From Clostridia bacterium (lineage in GTDB: Bacteria > Bacillota > Clostridia > Christensenellales > Borkfalkiaceae): 42,120 nucleotides of DNA. The notes below the pieces were generated by a model. It worked only from the letters and a program-made list of their open reading frames with translations, did no database searches and was not told the DNA's origin. Position numbers and translations under genes: made by a program. The DNA lies in NCBI GenBank assembly GCA_021202395.1, contig JAJQDC010000035.1:1-42120 (forward strand), in the 5' to 3' direction. Of this stretch, positions 32,787-41,682 are shown in pieces (positions within the stretch are counted from its first letter, which is position 1; every line of letters begins with the position of its first letter).

Positions 32787-32844
32787 GAGCGTAGCGCTAC
32801 TCTGCGCACCTTATTGTAAAAGGTTTCAGATAATATGGCGCAGA
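32787..32844 (+). repeat. 58-bp palindromic repeat, copy 3
   Basis: TCTGCGC/GCGCAGA outer stem; nearly identical to copy 2 over the right 45 bp and to copy 1 over the left 14 bp. The rest of the gene-free stretch, to 33133, has further hairpins (AACAGC-ACTTATGC-GCTGTT near 32974) and no credible gene. Confidence 0.6.
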
Positions 32845-33133
32845 TAACTGGCGACCAGCAGGCAGGGCGGCACACAAGTTATTTAAAAATAATAGCGTTT
32901 ATTCTTAAATAATGTTTACCTTATTTCTTGCCTTCCCCTTTTATGGGACGAGCCGCCATATCTTTAAACAGCACTTATGCGCTGTTTATGGCGGTGAGAT
33001 GAGTTTGCGCATAGTGCAAGGCGCAAACGGTGCCCAAAACAGCGGTTGTCCTTACCGCGGTTGAGACAGGTGCCCAACGGGCGGATGAGGGGAAAATAAC
33101 GCCAACCGCTTAAATAAGGCAATACCCCAAACA

Positions 33134-34513
33134 TCACCCGTTATGGGTTTTAATAAATTTTTTGCAGGAGCGTATTCTGTGCTTTATGGGGAACAGCCAG
33201 AATATGGATATAAGCCAGAGCAGTGCGTACGTAACAAGGCATACAATGCCAGATCCGCCGAAAGATAACGTTATGGCAGAAAGTAACACAGTAACCGTCT
33301 GCTCTGTTATCAAAGAAGGCAACAACGCTATTGCTACGGTAGGTGCAAGCCACAGCAGTACCCCGGGTATCCAAGCAAAGAGCTTTACGTACCAGGTGGT
33401 AAACCTTCTGTTTTTAGACAGAGTATGGAACAGGGCAAATAAGAAAAGTACCAGCCATACAAACGCGGTAATGCCCACGGTAGCCGCAACCACGGCAATC
33501 ATTGCTATATTTATAATATCTTCGTTCTCTTCTGTAACAATTTCTGCAAGGTATTCGTTTACCGTCTCTTCAAGGTCAAAGTTGGTTAAAAGGTCTATTA
33601 TCTCCTGCATGTCAGAAGTATCGGTAGCGGTGCTGTCTTCTGCCTTTGCAGCTGCAGGCATTGCAAGCGAAGCGGTATTAGCATTGCTACCGGCATCCCC
33701 GCTTAAATATTCGTTGATGTCTACACCCGTCTGTTCTTCTACGGCGGTAGCTAACAAAGATATAAATTCAGAGTAAGAAAAGTTGCCGTCTGCGTCGGTT
33801 GCGCCGTCTACGCTGTCATTGAATATATCCAGAACCATCTGCTTGGTTTCTTCGTCTAAAACTATTTCTTCGCCCGATATGTTGGCAAGGTCGGTTTCAA
33901 GATATTCAACTAAATTGGCAAATTCTTCTTTCGCCGCTTCGGTGTCGTTGTTTGAAAGGTTGTTTAAAACGTCTTTAACCGACTGGGTGGTCTCTTCAGA
34001 TATTTCCACGTCGTAATCTTCGTAAAGTTCGTTAAGGTAGCTTTCTACATATTCCACAACGGTGTCGGTAAGTTCGGGCAATATCTGCGCTATTATATCG
34101 TCTATAATTGCGCTTACGTCGCCGATCATCCCTGCAATAAGCGTGCTTAATTCCTGCTGCCCCGTTGCCGTTTTTACTACGTCTAAAGGGTATAAAGACA
34201 TTGTTATGGATACGTCAAGGCTGGTTACAGCCTGCGATAAAACGTCCCGCAGCTCGTCTTCCGTTTCGCCCGATACGGTGTCGTCTTCGCTTACAAACTC
34301 GTCGTAAATAGCCATAACGCCGTCGCCGTCTATATGTACGGTAATTTTAAACATCGGCATAAGCACAGCGCATATAATGGTAACCGCCGCCATGATAATA
34401 ACAATTATGTTTGGTATTATCAGCTGGCGCTGCTTCTTTTTGATGGTATCCTGCGCCTGCTGAAGCGAAGGGTCGCTGTATCTGCCCGTTTCTACAATTC
34501 TGTTTTCTGCCAT
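33134..34513 (-). CDS. Membrane protein with large acidic extracellular domain
   Basis: 459 residues from the ATG at 34513, which follows GGAGAG; the frame extends 19 codons upstream without a ribosome site. One hydrophobic segment at about residues 33-58, then about 280 mostly acidic residues rich in Asp, Glu and Thr, with helical stretches, and three C-terminal hydrophobic helices (about 340-450). I recognise no family. The topology suggests an exposed domain between membrane anchors. Its own promoter is at 34577-34605. Confidence 0.7.
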   Translation of the reverse strand: MAENRIVETGRYSDPSLQQAQDTIKKKQRQLIIPNIIVIIMAAVTIICAVLMPMFKITVHIDGDGVMAIYDEFVSEDDTVSGETEDELRDVLSQAVTSLDVSITMSLYPLDVVKTATGQQELSTLIAGMIGDVSAIIDDIIAQILPELTDTVVEYVESYLNELYEDYDVEISEETTQSVKDVLNNLSNNDTEAAKEEFANLVEYLETDLANISGEEIVLDEETKQMVLDIFNDSVDGATDADGNFSYSEFISLLATAVEEQTGVDINEYLSGDAGSNANTASLAMPAAAKAEDSTATDTSDMQEIIDLLTNFDLEETVNEYLAEIVTEENEDIINIAMIAVVAATVGITAFVWLVLFLFALFHTLSKNRRFTTWYVKLFAWIPGVLLWLAPTVAIALLPSLITEQTVTVLLSAITLSFGGSGIVCLVTYALLWLISIFWLFPIKHRIRSCKKFIKTHNG

Positions 34514-34576
34514 TTTTACATCTCTCCGCGTTATTTGTATGCTGTGCATAAAATCAGGTTGTGCACGCACACCAAT

Positions 34577-34605
34577 ATTTTATCACTGCGCCCTGCCAAA
34601 AGCAA
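34577..34605 (-). promoter_or_regulatory. Promoter of the acidic membrane protein gene
   Basis: Minus strand: TTGCTT (34605-34600), 17-bp spacer, TAAAAT (34582-34577). Confidence 0.55.
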
Positions 34606-34776
34606 ATGTATTAAAGGGGGTATAATAATTTTTTTACTTTTTGTGGCAGATGCTCTCATTTTAAATTTATCTTTTATTTACCGCCCGTTCACCGCAATTT
34701 AACATTTACGGTTTATATTATATATGTAAACAAAGAGCGGCAAATGCCGTATCTTTAAAGTATAAGGGGGTGGCAT

Positions 34777-34956
34777 ATGGATTCCGCTTGCAGCCTTTAC
34801 AGCGAAACTCTGCCTCTTGACAAAGGCAATTACAAGGTACTCTTTTACAGGAATGCGGGCGGCGCCTGCCGTAAAGAAGACGCTACCGAAGTTATAATCC
34901 ACTTTCATAACGTAAGCGGCGTGCTCGTCCACTGCGAATATAAAAAACTGGCTTAA
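34777..34956 (+). CDS. Small hypothetical protein, 59 residues
   Basis: The ATG at 34777 is preceded by a purine-rich AAGGGGGTGG. The protein starts MDSACSLYSETLPLDKGNYK and contains VLFYRNAGGA and VIIHFHNVSG; it looks like a small beta-rich soluble protein. Third codon positions match the surrounding core genes, and a strong terminator follows at 35011-35057, both favouring a real gene. No family recognised. Confidence 0.55.
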   Translation: MDSACSLYSETLPLDKGNYKVLFYRNAGGACRKEDATEVIIHFHNVSGVLVHCEYKKLA

Positions 34957-35010
34957 ACCACACTATAAGCATTTTATGCTTCTTACTATACATAAAATTT
35001 CCCCTCCAAG

Positions 35011-35057
35011 AAAAAGTACGGACGGCAGACATCTTGTCTGCCGTTTGTACTTTTTTT
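35011..35057 (+). terminator. Strong terminator
   Basis: CGGCAGACA (35023-35031) pairs with TGTCTGCCG (35035-35043), extended by an outer AAAAGTAC/GTACTTTT stem and a run of T. Confidence 0.8.
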
Positions 35058-35073
35058 ACTTTTAAAAAAATTG

Positions 35074-35102
35074 TTTACATTTAGGTTAATTGGTTGTATA
35101 AT
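35074..35102 (+). promoter_or_regulatory. Promoter of the MBL-fold gene and possibly the aro genes
   Basis: TTTACA (35074-35079), 17-bp spacer, TATAAT (35097-35102). Expected start near 35109. Confidence 0.7.
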
Positions 35103-35135
35103 AAAAGCCATAAAACGCAATCTCGGGGAAGAATT

Positions 35136-36164
35136 ATGAAAAAGGGCGCGGTAAAGCTTACAAAGGGCAAGGTGGCGGCAATAGTTTCTATTGCTGCGGC
35201 TGCTGTAGTTGTCTGCACCCTGTTAATTATAAATATCTGGTTCCCCGTAAAGTACGCTTCTGCATACTTTACCACCCGCAACCGCTCTGCGCAGGACGGA
35301 ATTTATTTCCACTTTCTTGACGTAGGTCAGGCAGACTGTACCATTATAGAATTCCCCGACGGCAAGGTAATGCTTATAGACGGCGGCGACGGAACGTATA
35401 CCAATACTCTTAAAATTATTAAAGCCTTGAACAAGCTTGATATAGATAATATAGATTACCTTGTGTGCACGTCGGTAAACGGCGAACACTGCGGCGGGCT
35501 TGCAGATATATTGCAGGTTAAAAGCGCTTCCGTAATTTATTACCCGTACACAACAAATATCTACATTACCGATGAATATTACGAATTTTACAAGGCGGCG
35601 TCAGCCAGCGGCGCAGAGATGGTAATCTCTGAATACGGCGTCGGAGCAAGCGGCGGAAAAGGGGATACGGAATACTTTTTTACCTTTTTATCTCCGTCGG
35701 TACACGGCAGCCCGTCTGGCGAGTATGCTCTTATGAACTCTTCCCCCACGGCAGAAAATATGGACAACGCTTCTGCGGTAATGTGGCTGCAGTGCGGGGA
35801 TAGCGGCGTGTTCTATGCGGGCGACGTCCGTTCTTCGGTGCTGGATGCAATTGCAGAAAATTACACTTTATACAAGCAGAACGATATGGGCAGCTACTAT
35901 TCTTACGGCGGGCAGGAGATAGATTTTTCCTGCTGTGTGCTGTGCAAGGTGGCAAACCACGGCAACTACAATTCGGTAAGCCCGTCGCTTTACAGTCTGC
36001 TTTCGCCCGTTAATTCGGTAATATCCGTGGGTGAAGACAACGCATCGGGCAGCCCGTCGATTTACGTAATGGCAGATCTTTACGCCTACGGCGGAATATA
36101 TATAACAATGTACACGGGCGATATAACAATAAAAACAGACTCAAGCGGCGCTTACGTTGTGTAA
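35136..36164 (+). CDS. ComEC-like metallo-beta-lactamase-fold protein, degenerate metal site
   Basis: 342 residues from the ATG at 35136 (GGGGAAG upstream); the frame opens at a TTG that lies in the promoter. An N-terminal membrane segment (about 13-36) is followed by an exported MBL domain like the C-terminal domain of ComEC: FLDVGQAD (61-67), LIDGGDG (80-86), GGLADIL, GDVRSS and ANHGNYNSVSPSLYSL. The expected HxHxDH at 112-118 reads S-V-N-G-E-H, so most metal ligands are missing. Related free-standing proteins are secreted nucleases or hydrolases; this one may be inactive or have a changed function. Only a short gap separates it from aroC. Confidence 0.75.
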   Translation: MKKGAVKLTKGKVAAIVSIAAAAVVVCTLLIINIWFPVKYASAYFTTRNRSAQDGIYFHFLDVGQADCTIIEFPDGKVMLIDGGDGTYTNTLKIIKALNKLDIDNIDYLVCTSVNGEHCGGLADILQVKSASVIYYPYTTNIYITDEYYEFYKAASASGAEMVISEYGVGASGGKGDTEYFFTFLSPSVHGSPSGEYALMNSSPTAENMDNASAVMWLQCGDSGVFYAGDVRSSVLDAIAENYTLYKQNDMGSYYSYGGQEIDFSCCVLCKVANHGNYNSVSPSLYSLLSPVNSVISVGEDNASGSPSIYVMADLYAYGGIYITMYTGDITIKTDSSGAYVV

Positions 36165-36201
36165 CTAAAAGCGAGTAAACATACGGCTTACAGGAGTATT
36201 T

Positions 36202-37329
36202 ATGAAACTTACCACGGCAGGTGAATCTCACGGCAAAGCCCTTACGGGCATAATAGAAGGGCTGCCTTCTAACCTTGAAATTGATATTGATGCGGTAAAC
36301 CGCGACCTTGCGCTGCGCCAAAGCGGCTACGGCAGGGGCGGCAGGCAAAAGATAGAGCGCGACAGGATAGAAATTTTAAGCGGGGTAAGGAACCGCCTTA
36401 CGCTCGGCAGCCCGCTGTGCTTTGCCATAGTAAACGCCGACTACAAGAACTGGCAGCAGTATATGGCGCCCGAAGGGTGCGACGTAACGGGCAGAACGCT
36501 CACCAAAGTCCGCCCGGGGCATGCCGACCTTACCGGTATGAAAAAGTACTGCCAGAGCGACGCAAGAAATATTTTAGAGCGTGCCAGCGCAAGAGAGACG
36601 GCTGTGCGGGTTGCGGCAGGTTCAATAGCAAAGTGCTACCTTAAAGCGCTCGGCGTGCAGGTGGGCGGTTACGTCCGCTGTGTGTGCGGGGCAGAAGATA
36701 ACAATGTATATCCTTTTTCTGCCCTTGCGGCGGCAAAAGAGCAGCCCCTTTTTATGCTAAACGATAAGGTGCAAAAGCAGGCGATGGCTCTTATAGACAG
36801 CTTAAAGGAACAGGGCGACACCGCAGGCGGCATAGTAGAAATACGTATAAACGGGCTTAAAAGCGGCTTCGGTAGCTGTATGACGTACGGCGAAAAGCTT
36901 GACGCCCGCCTTGCAGGCGCGCTTATGGGCGTGCAGGCTATAAAGGGTGTAGAAGTAGGTATTGGGTTTGAAGCGGGCAGGCTGCCCGGCAGCAAAGTCC
37001 ATGACGAAATTTTTGCAAATGGCGGCACATATGTGCGGAACACCAACAATGCCGGCGGTATAGAAGGCGGCATGTCCAACGGCGAAGACATAGTTCTGCG
37101 TGCCGTTATGAAGCCCATTCCAACGCTTATGCGCGGTTTAAAAACGGTAGATACCGCCACGGGGCAGCCGTGTACGGCGGCAGGCGAGCGCAGCGACGTT
37201 GCGGCAATCTGTGCCTGCGAAATCATATTAGAAAGCGTTGCGGCGTTTACTATCGCCCAGGCGGTAAGCGAACGGCTTGGCGGCGACGACGTCAAAGAAG
37301 TGATAAAGCGCTACGGCGAACTTGTATAA
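36202..37329 (+). CDS. aroC: Chorismate synthase
   Basis: 375 residues with the family signatures GESHG near the N-terminus, QSGYGRGGRQKIERD (about 40-55), the RPGHAD segment near 112 and RASARETA near 129. Converts EPSP to chorismate using reduced FMN, the last shikimate-pathway step. CAGGAG precedes the ATG. First of four aro genes in a row; no separate promoter is evident in the 37-bp gap after the MBL-fold gene, so they may be co-transcribed. Confidence 0.96.
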   Translation: MKLTTAGESHGKALTGIIEGLPSNLEIDIDAVNRDLALRQSGYGRGGRQKIERDRIEILSGVRNRLTLGSPLCFAIVNADYKNWQQYMAPEGCDVTGRTLTKVRPGHADLTGMKKYCQSDARNILERASARETAVRVAAGSIAKCYLKALGVQVGGYVRCVCGAEDNNVYPFSALAAAKEQPLFMLNDKVQKQAMALIDSLKEQGDTAGGIVEIRINGLKSGFGSCMTYGEKLDARLAGALMGVQAIKGVEVGIGFEAGRLPGSKVHDEIFANGGTYVRNTNNAGGIEGGMSNGEDIVLRAVMKPIPTLMRGLKTVDTATGQPCTAAGERSDVAAICACEIILESVAAFTIAQAVSERLGGDDVKEVIKRYGELV

Positions 37330-37341
37330 GGCGGTGCTTGT

Positions 37342-38409
37342 ATGGCAGAAATAAAAACGGTTACGGTTAACACACCTACGGTTAAAAGCGACATATATTG
37401 CGGCGAAGGCGCCTTTAATAAGTATGCCGCAGACCTTGTTTCGGGCAAAGATATTTTTGTTGTTACCGACAGCAACGTCTATTCTTTGTACAGTAATTTA
37501 ATAAAAGATACCTTTGGCACACCGCCCGTTTACATTGTTCCCGCAGGCGAAAAAAGTAAAAACGAACGCCAGCTTTTAAACATATTAAAGGCTATGGTGG
37601 CGGCGGGCTTAAGGCGCAACAGCGTGGTAATCGCCCTTGGCGGCGGCGTAATAGGCGATATGGCGGGGCTGGCAGCTTCGCTGTATATGAGAGGCGTACA
37701 AATTATACAAATACCCACAACGCTGTTGTCTCAGGTAGACAGCTCCGTCGGCGGCAAAACGGCTATAGATTTTTGCGGCGTAAAAAATATAGTGGGCACC
37801 TTTTACCAGCCCCGTTACGTCATTGCAGATCCGCTGTTTTTAAACACCCTGCCCGCAAGGGAAATAAGGTGCGGCCTTGGCGAAATAATTAAAACGGGCT
37901 GTTTAAACGGCGATATTTTTGATAAGCTTACGGCAAACGCAAATAACCTTAAAGACGTAACTTTTCTTAAAGAGATAATTTACGACTGCATCTGCCATAA
38001 GGCGTATGTCGTAACCGAAGACGAGCGTGAAACTACGGGCTTGAGAAAAACGCTTAACCTTGGGCACACCGCAGGGCACGCTTTTGAGCTGTATTACAAA
38101 AAGAAGTCTCACGGCGAATTTGTGCTTATCGGTATGTACTACGAGCTTTACATAGCCGTTAAATCTGGCATATGTACGCAGCAATATGCTGATAGTATTA
38201 TAAAACTCATCAAAAAGGTAATTACCGTTCCCGCTTATGGCGACGGGCAAAAGGCCTGCATGCTATCTAAATACGACAAAAAGAACGAGCGTGCTGCAGA
38301 AGTATCTATGGTAGTTCCCAGGGAGCACGGTAAAACGGCGGAATTAAAATTGCCGTTAGATGAATACGCCGCTCTAATAAATGAGTGCGCAAACAGTTTA
38401 AAGGGGTAA
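37342..38409 (+). CDS. aroB: 3-dehydroquinate synthase
   Basis: 355 residues. NAD-binding GGGVIGDMAG at about 100-109, GGKTAIDFCGVKNIVGTF near 137-154, the zinc/substrate region RCGLGEIIKTG near 177 and LNLGHTAGHAFE near 237-248. Makes 3-dehydroquinate from DAHP. 12 bp after aroC, 3 bp before aroE. Confidence 0.95.
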   Translation: MAEIKTVTVNTPTVKSDIYCGEGAFNKYAADLVSGKDIFVVTDSNVYSLYSNLIKDTFGTPPVYIVPAGEKSKNERQLLNILKAMVAAGLRRNSVVIALGGGVIGDMAGLAASLYMRGVQIIQIPTTLLSQVDSSVGGKTAIDFCGVKNIVGTFYQPRYVIADPLFLNTLPAREIRCGLGEIIKTGCLNGDIFDKLTANANNLKDVTFLKEIIYDCICHKAYVVTEDERETTGLRKTLNLGHTAGHAFELYYKKKSHGEFVLIGMYYELYIAVKSGICTQQYADSIIKLIKKVITVPAYGDGQKACMLSKYDKKNERAAEVSMVVPREHGKTAELKLPLDEYAALINECANSLKG

Positions 38410-38412
38410 ATT

Positions 38413-39219
38413 ATGGCAAAAAAATTTGCAGTAATAGGCAAGGATGTATCGCAGTCTACCAGCCCGCAGATACATTCATTTATAGCAAAGCAGATGGGCA
38501 ACGACATTTCTTACGGAAGGGTGTCCGTTCCGCAGGAGCAGTTCGAAGGCTGCATAGATAAATTGCTTGCGGAATATGACGGAATGAACGTAACAATTCC
38601 GTATAAACTTTCAATAATTCCGCACCTTGCCGGCGTTTACGACGACGCCGCCGTATTCGGCGCGGTAAACACTGTAGACTGCGCATCCCGCAAAGGGTAC
38701 AATACCGACGGAATGGGCTTTATGCTTATGCTTAAAAATAACGGCGTGCAGGTAAACGGCAGAACGGCACTTCTGCTCGGTGCAGGCGGGGCAGGCAGAA
38801 GCGTTGCAAAAAAACTTGCCGACGGCGGCGCGCAGGTGTTTGTCTACGATATGATGAAAGATAATGCCATTGCGCTTTCCCGCGAGTTCGGCGGAGTAAC
38901 CGCCCTTTCAGAAGTGCCCGTAAAAGACTTTGATATAATAATAAATGCAACGGGCGTCGGTATGCACCGCTCGGTGGGTGTATCCCCCGTGGGGGAAGAC
39001 TTTATAAGGGGCTGCAAAACTGCGGTAGATCTTATATATGTGCCTGCCAAATCAAGGTTTCTTGAAATTGCGGAAGGGCTCGGCAAACAGATTATCAACG
39101 GCAGCGCAATGCTCTTTTACCAGGCTTACTATTCCGAATGTTACTACTTCGGCGTACAGCCGGATGACGGGCAGGCAAAACAATTATTTGAAAGTTACTG
39201 TAAGGAGGGTTCAAAATGA
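38413..39219 (+). CDS. aroE: Shikimate dehydrogenase
   Basis: 268 residues. Substrate segment starting SQSTSPQIHS, NVTIPYK near 55-61 with the catalytic Lys, NTDGMGF near 97, and the nucleotide-binding GAGGAGRSV near 120-128. Reduces 3-dehydroshikimate with NADPH. Overlaps aroQ by 4 bases (ATGA), so translation is coupled. Confidence 0.95.
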   Translation: MAKKFAVIGKDVSQSTSPQIHSFIAKQMGNDISYGRVSVPQEQFEGCIDKLLAEYDGMNVTIPYKLSIIPHLAGVYDDAAVFGAVNTVDCASRKGYNTDGMGFMLMLKNNGVQVNGRTALLLGAGGAGRSVAKKLADGGAQVFVYDMMKDNAIALSREFGGVTALSEVPVKDFDIIINATGVGMHRSVGVSPVGEDFIRGCKTAVDLIYVPAKSRFLEIAEGLGKQIINGSAMLFYQAYYSECYYFGVQPDDGQAKQLFESYCKEGSK

Positions 39220-39626
39220 AATTCTTATTTATAAACGGCGTAAACCTGAATATGACGGGCGTGCGCGAAAAGGGAGTGTACGGCACACAGACGTTAGAGC
39301 AGATTAATGCAGATATTGCAGCCCGCTTCAGCGGAGACGAGTGCGAGTTTTTCCAGAGCAACTGCGAAGGGGATATATGTACAAAACTTCATCAGGCGGA
39401 CTGCGACGGCATTATATTAAACGCAGGTGCGTTCACCCACTACAGCTACGCCATTCGCGACGCCATCGCATCCATCAGTATTCCCGTTATAGAAGTGCAT
39501 ATGTCCAATGTGTTCAAAAGGGAGAGCTTCCGCCACGAATCTGTCATATCAGAAGTGTGCGCCGGTACTATAGTCGGCTTTGGCAAAAACAGCTACATTC
39601 TCGCCGCACAAAGCTTTAAACTTTAA
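39216..39626 (+). CDS. aroQ: Type II 3-dehydroquinate dehydratase
   Basis: 136 residues, slightly short for type II enzymes. FINGVNLNMTG at the N-terminus (family: GPNLNLLG), VYGTQTLEQI with the catalytic Tyr near 23, LNAGAFTHYS near 68, EVHMSNVFKRESFRHES near 91-107 with the catalytic His. Dehydrates 3-dehydroquinate. AAGGAGG upstream. Last gene of the aro set. The GPNLNLLG motif is altered but the catalytic residues are present. Confidence 0.93.
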   Translation: MKFLFINGVNLNMTGVREKGVYGTQTLEQINADIAARFSGDECEFFQSNCEGDICTKLHQADCDGIILNAGAFTHYSYAIRDAIASISIPVIEVHMSNVFKRESFRHESVISEVCAGTIVGFGKNSYILAAQSFKL

Positions 39627-39641
39627 TTTACGTAAATACAT

Positions 39642-39672
39642 AAAAAAGGCGTCTGTTTTCAGACACCCTTTT
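39642..39672. terminator. Bidirectional terminator
   Basis: GGCGTCTG (39648-39655) and CAGACACC (39660-39667), loop TTTT, one mismatch, with A-run on the left and CTTTT on the right. Serves aroQ and the convergent phosphopantetheinyl transferase gene. Confidence 0.75.
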
Positions 39673-39673
39673 G

Positions 39674-40162
39674 CTATTCAAATTTTATTTCACCCGTGCC
39701 GCATACGGCAAGTGTGTATTTAACATCTGCAAACAGCCTTGGCTGTATGTCTGCGGGTTTGCCGCCATATCTCAGCGTACCGCCGTAAAAACTTGTTAAT
39801 TCAAGCATATGTGCCAGCGTACCGCCGCAATATTTAATGTAAGCTTCCCGCGCCGTCCAGTGCAGTAAAAAATCTTTTTCGCTGATTATTTCGTTCTGTT
39901 CTTCTTTGCAAAAACGGGATAGCACCCTTTTACGCAGTCCCCTGCCGTACAGTTCAATATCAATTCCCACGGGGCTGTCAGATACCGCAATGGCGCAGAT
40001 GTCGCCGCTGTGCGAAAGATTGAAGTAAACGGGGTTGCCGTTTATATACGGTTTGCCGCTTAGCGTGCGTAAAATTTCAAAAGGGGGCGTAGTATGCCGC
40101 AACAAAATTTTTTGCAGATACCCGTCTTTTTCTTTTGTGTTGCAAAAATATACGTAAATCAT
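39674..40162 (-). CDS. Sfp/AcpT-type 4'-phosphopantetheinyl transferase
   Basis: 162 residues, shorter than Sfp. GKPYI near 55, FNLSHSGD (about 68-75), VGIDIE (about 84-89, metal site) and WTAREAYIKYCGG (about 121-133). Transfers phosphopantetheine from CoA to a carrier-protein Ser. The partner protein is not in the window. The start overlaps the stop of the upstream kinase gene by one base (TAATG). Confidence 0.85.
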   Translation of the reverse strand: MIYVYFCNTKEKDGYLQKILLRHTTPPFEILRTLSGKPYINGNPVYFNLSHSGDICAIAVSDSPVGIDIELYGRGLRKRVLSRFCKEEQNEIISEKDFLLHWTAREAYIKYCGGTLAHMLELTSFYGGTLRYGGKPADIQPRLFADVKYTLAVCGTGEIKFE

Positions 40163-41070
40163 TACAGCATCAGGCTTTCTATATATTCAATCTGCTCTTT
40201 TGTGGCAAGGTGCTGCGTAAACGCACAAGCGCTTCCTGCCGCGGTTGCAAAGTTCAGTGCGGAAAAATAGTTGCCTGAGTTAAGGTATTCGTGTATAAAG
40301 CCTGCAATCATGCTGTCGCCTGCCCCTACAGAATTTACCAGCTGGCCGCGCGCCGCACGCACATACATCGCCTGCTGCATCTCGGTAACCATTACCGCGC
40401 CGCTGCTTCCCATAGAAACTATTACGTTGCGTGCACCCCGTTTTTGCAATATCCTTGCACACTCTGCAATTTTAACAGAATCGGGCAGGGTTTTAAGAGA
40501 AAAAATTTCGCTCAGTTCAAATATATTAGGTTTAATCAAAAACGGCTTGTATTTAAGCGTGTTTGTCAACAGCTCCCCGCAGGCGTCTACAACTATGTTT
40601 ATTTTTATGCCCCTAAGCTTTTTTATAAGGTTTTCGTAGGTTTTTCCGTCAAGGGTAGAAGGCACGCTTCCGCATATAATAAGCCAGTCGCCTTCTTTAA
40701 GCATTTCCTTTAAAATTTTTACAAGCTTGTTTACGTCGTTTTCGGTAACAATGGCACCTGTGCCGTTTATGTCCGTTTCGGTATTGCTCTTAATTTTTAC
40801 GTTGATGCGGCTTTGACCTTCTACGGTAATAAAGGTGTGCGGCAAACCCATTGCAGAAATTTTGTCGCTTATGGCGCTGCCTGTAAAACCTGCCACAAAG
40901 CCAAGTGCGTGCGTCTCTTCGCCAAGTTCTTTAAGCGCAAGCGATACGTTTATGCCTTTGCCGCCTACGGTTATGTATTCGTAAGAGGTGCGGTTTACAA
41001 TGCCGCTTTTTAAGTTATTTACTTTTACGTAATAGTCTAACGAAGGGTTAAACGTAACTGTGTAAATCAT
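40162..41070 (-). CDS. PfkB-family sugar kinase (1-phosphofructokinase-like)
   Basis: 302 residues from the ATG at 41070, which has GAGGAAA upstream and gives the MIYTVTFNPSLDYYV start of the FruK/LacC branch; the frame runs 18 codons further without a ribosome site. GGKGINVS near 38-45, KPN(I)FEL near 194 and the catalytic NSVGAGDSM near 246-254. It phosphorylates fructose 1-phosphate or a related sugar phosphate such as tagatose 6-phosphate; no PTS genes lie next to it to decide. Forms a coupled pair with the phosphopantetheinyl transferase. Confidence 0.88.
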   Translation of the reverse strand: MIYTVTFNPSLDYYVKVNNLKSGIVNRTSYEYITVGGKGINVSLALKELGEETHALGFVAGFTGSAISDKISAMGLPHTFITVEGQSRINVKIKSNTETDINGTGAIVTENDVNKLVKILKEMLKEGDWLIICGSVPSTLDGKTYENLIKKLRGIKINIVVDACGELLTNTLKYKPFLIKPNIFELSEIFSLKTLPDSVKIAECARILQKRGARNVIVSMGSSGAVMVTEMQQAMYVRAARGQLVNSVGAGDSMIAGFIHEYLNSGNYFSALNFATAAGSACAFTQHLATKEQIEYIESLML

Positions 41071-41129
41071 TATTTCCTCGTAAAATTTTAAGACCGTAAC
41101 AAAAGCTGGATAAAAAATTTTCACCTATA

Positions 41130-41158
41130 ACTTTATATTATTTACGGGTAAATGTCAA
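41130..41158 (-). promoter_or_regulatory. Promoter of the PfkB-family kinase operon
   Basis: Minus strand: TTGACA (41158-41153), 17-bp spacer, TAAAGT (41135-41130). Confidence 0.55.
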
Positions 41159-41239
41159 TAAAAAATCATTGCAACAGGTCTTTTTTTGCGTAAAACGGCA
41201 AAATTACATTTAATTTTAATTTAATTTTTATTCAAACGC

Positions 41240-41268
41240 TTGCAATTTGGTTATAATATTATTATAAT
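41240..41268 (+). promoter_or_regulatory. Promoter of ssrA
   Basis: TTGCAA (41240-41245), 17-bp spacer, TATAAT (41263-41268). Expected start near 41275; a hairpin ACGCAA/TTGCGT lies between this and the mature 5' end, in the part removed by RNase P. Confidence 0.65.
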
Positions 41269-41295
41269 GTAAAAACGCAAGTTTTTGCGTACTAT

Positions 41296-41682
41296 GGGCC
41301 TGATACAGTTTCGATTGCGGGCCAAGGGAGAAGCAAGCATACCAAAGGCTCGGCTTTGTAAAAACGGAAAATTAAATTTAAACGCAGAATCTAAAAACGA
41401 TTCCAAAGTTGTTGCTTTCCCCGCATTCTCGGGCGTAAGCGCAGCTTGCGCCGCTTAAGTTAAGCGGTCCGTCGCTTCTGTCTGCCGCCGGGCAGAAAGC
41501 GGCGTTATTCAGGCGGATAAAGCGTTGTTGCTGCTGCCGCGTGCAGTAACGCTTATTCAGCGGCATGCCCGCATGCACCCCGTCTGTCGGGAGACGTGCG
41601 GTAAGTTAAAAGGCAGAATAAGTATGTAGAAACCTCTTCCAAATCTCGTAAGACCGGAGTGCAACTCTCCGCAGGTCCACCA
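41296..41682 (+). ncRNA. ssrA: tmRNA
   Basis: 387 nt with encoded CCA. The 5' end GGGCCTG pairs with CAGGTCC before the final ACCA, with one G-U. The 3' part has the T-arm CGGAG-TGCAACT-CTCCG. The tRNA-Ala-like ends surround a tag frame at 41381-41458: NAESKNDSKVVAFPAFSGVS followed by AACAA and TAA. tmRNA rescues stalled ribosomes and marks the products for proteolysis. The tag is long, and ends CAA where LAA is usual. The exact resume codon (AAC at 41381 or GCA at 41384) is inferred. Confidence 0.93.

Noticed and set aside
32254-32819. Open frames of 99-108 codons in the repeat-rich stretch
   Set aside because: They run through palindromic repeats, have no ribosome sites, and occur on both strands at once.
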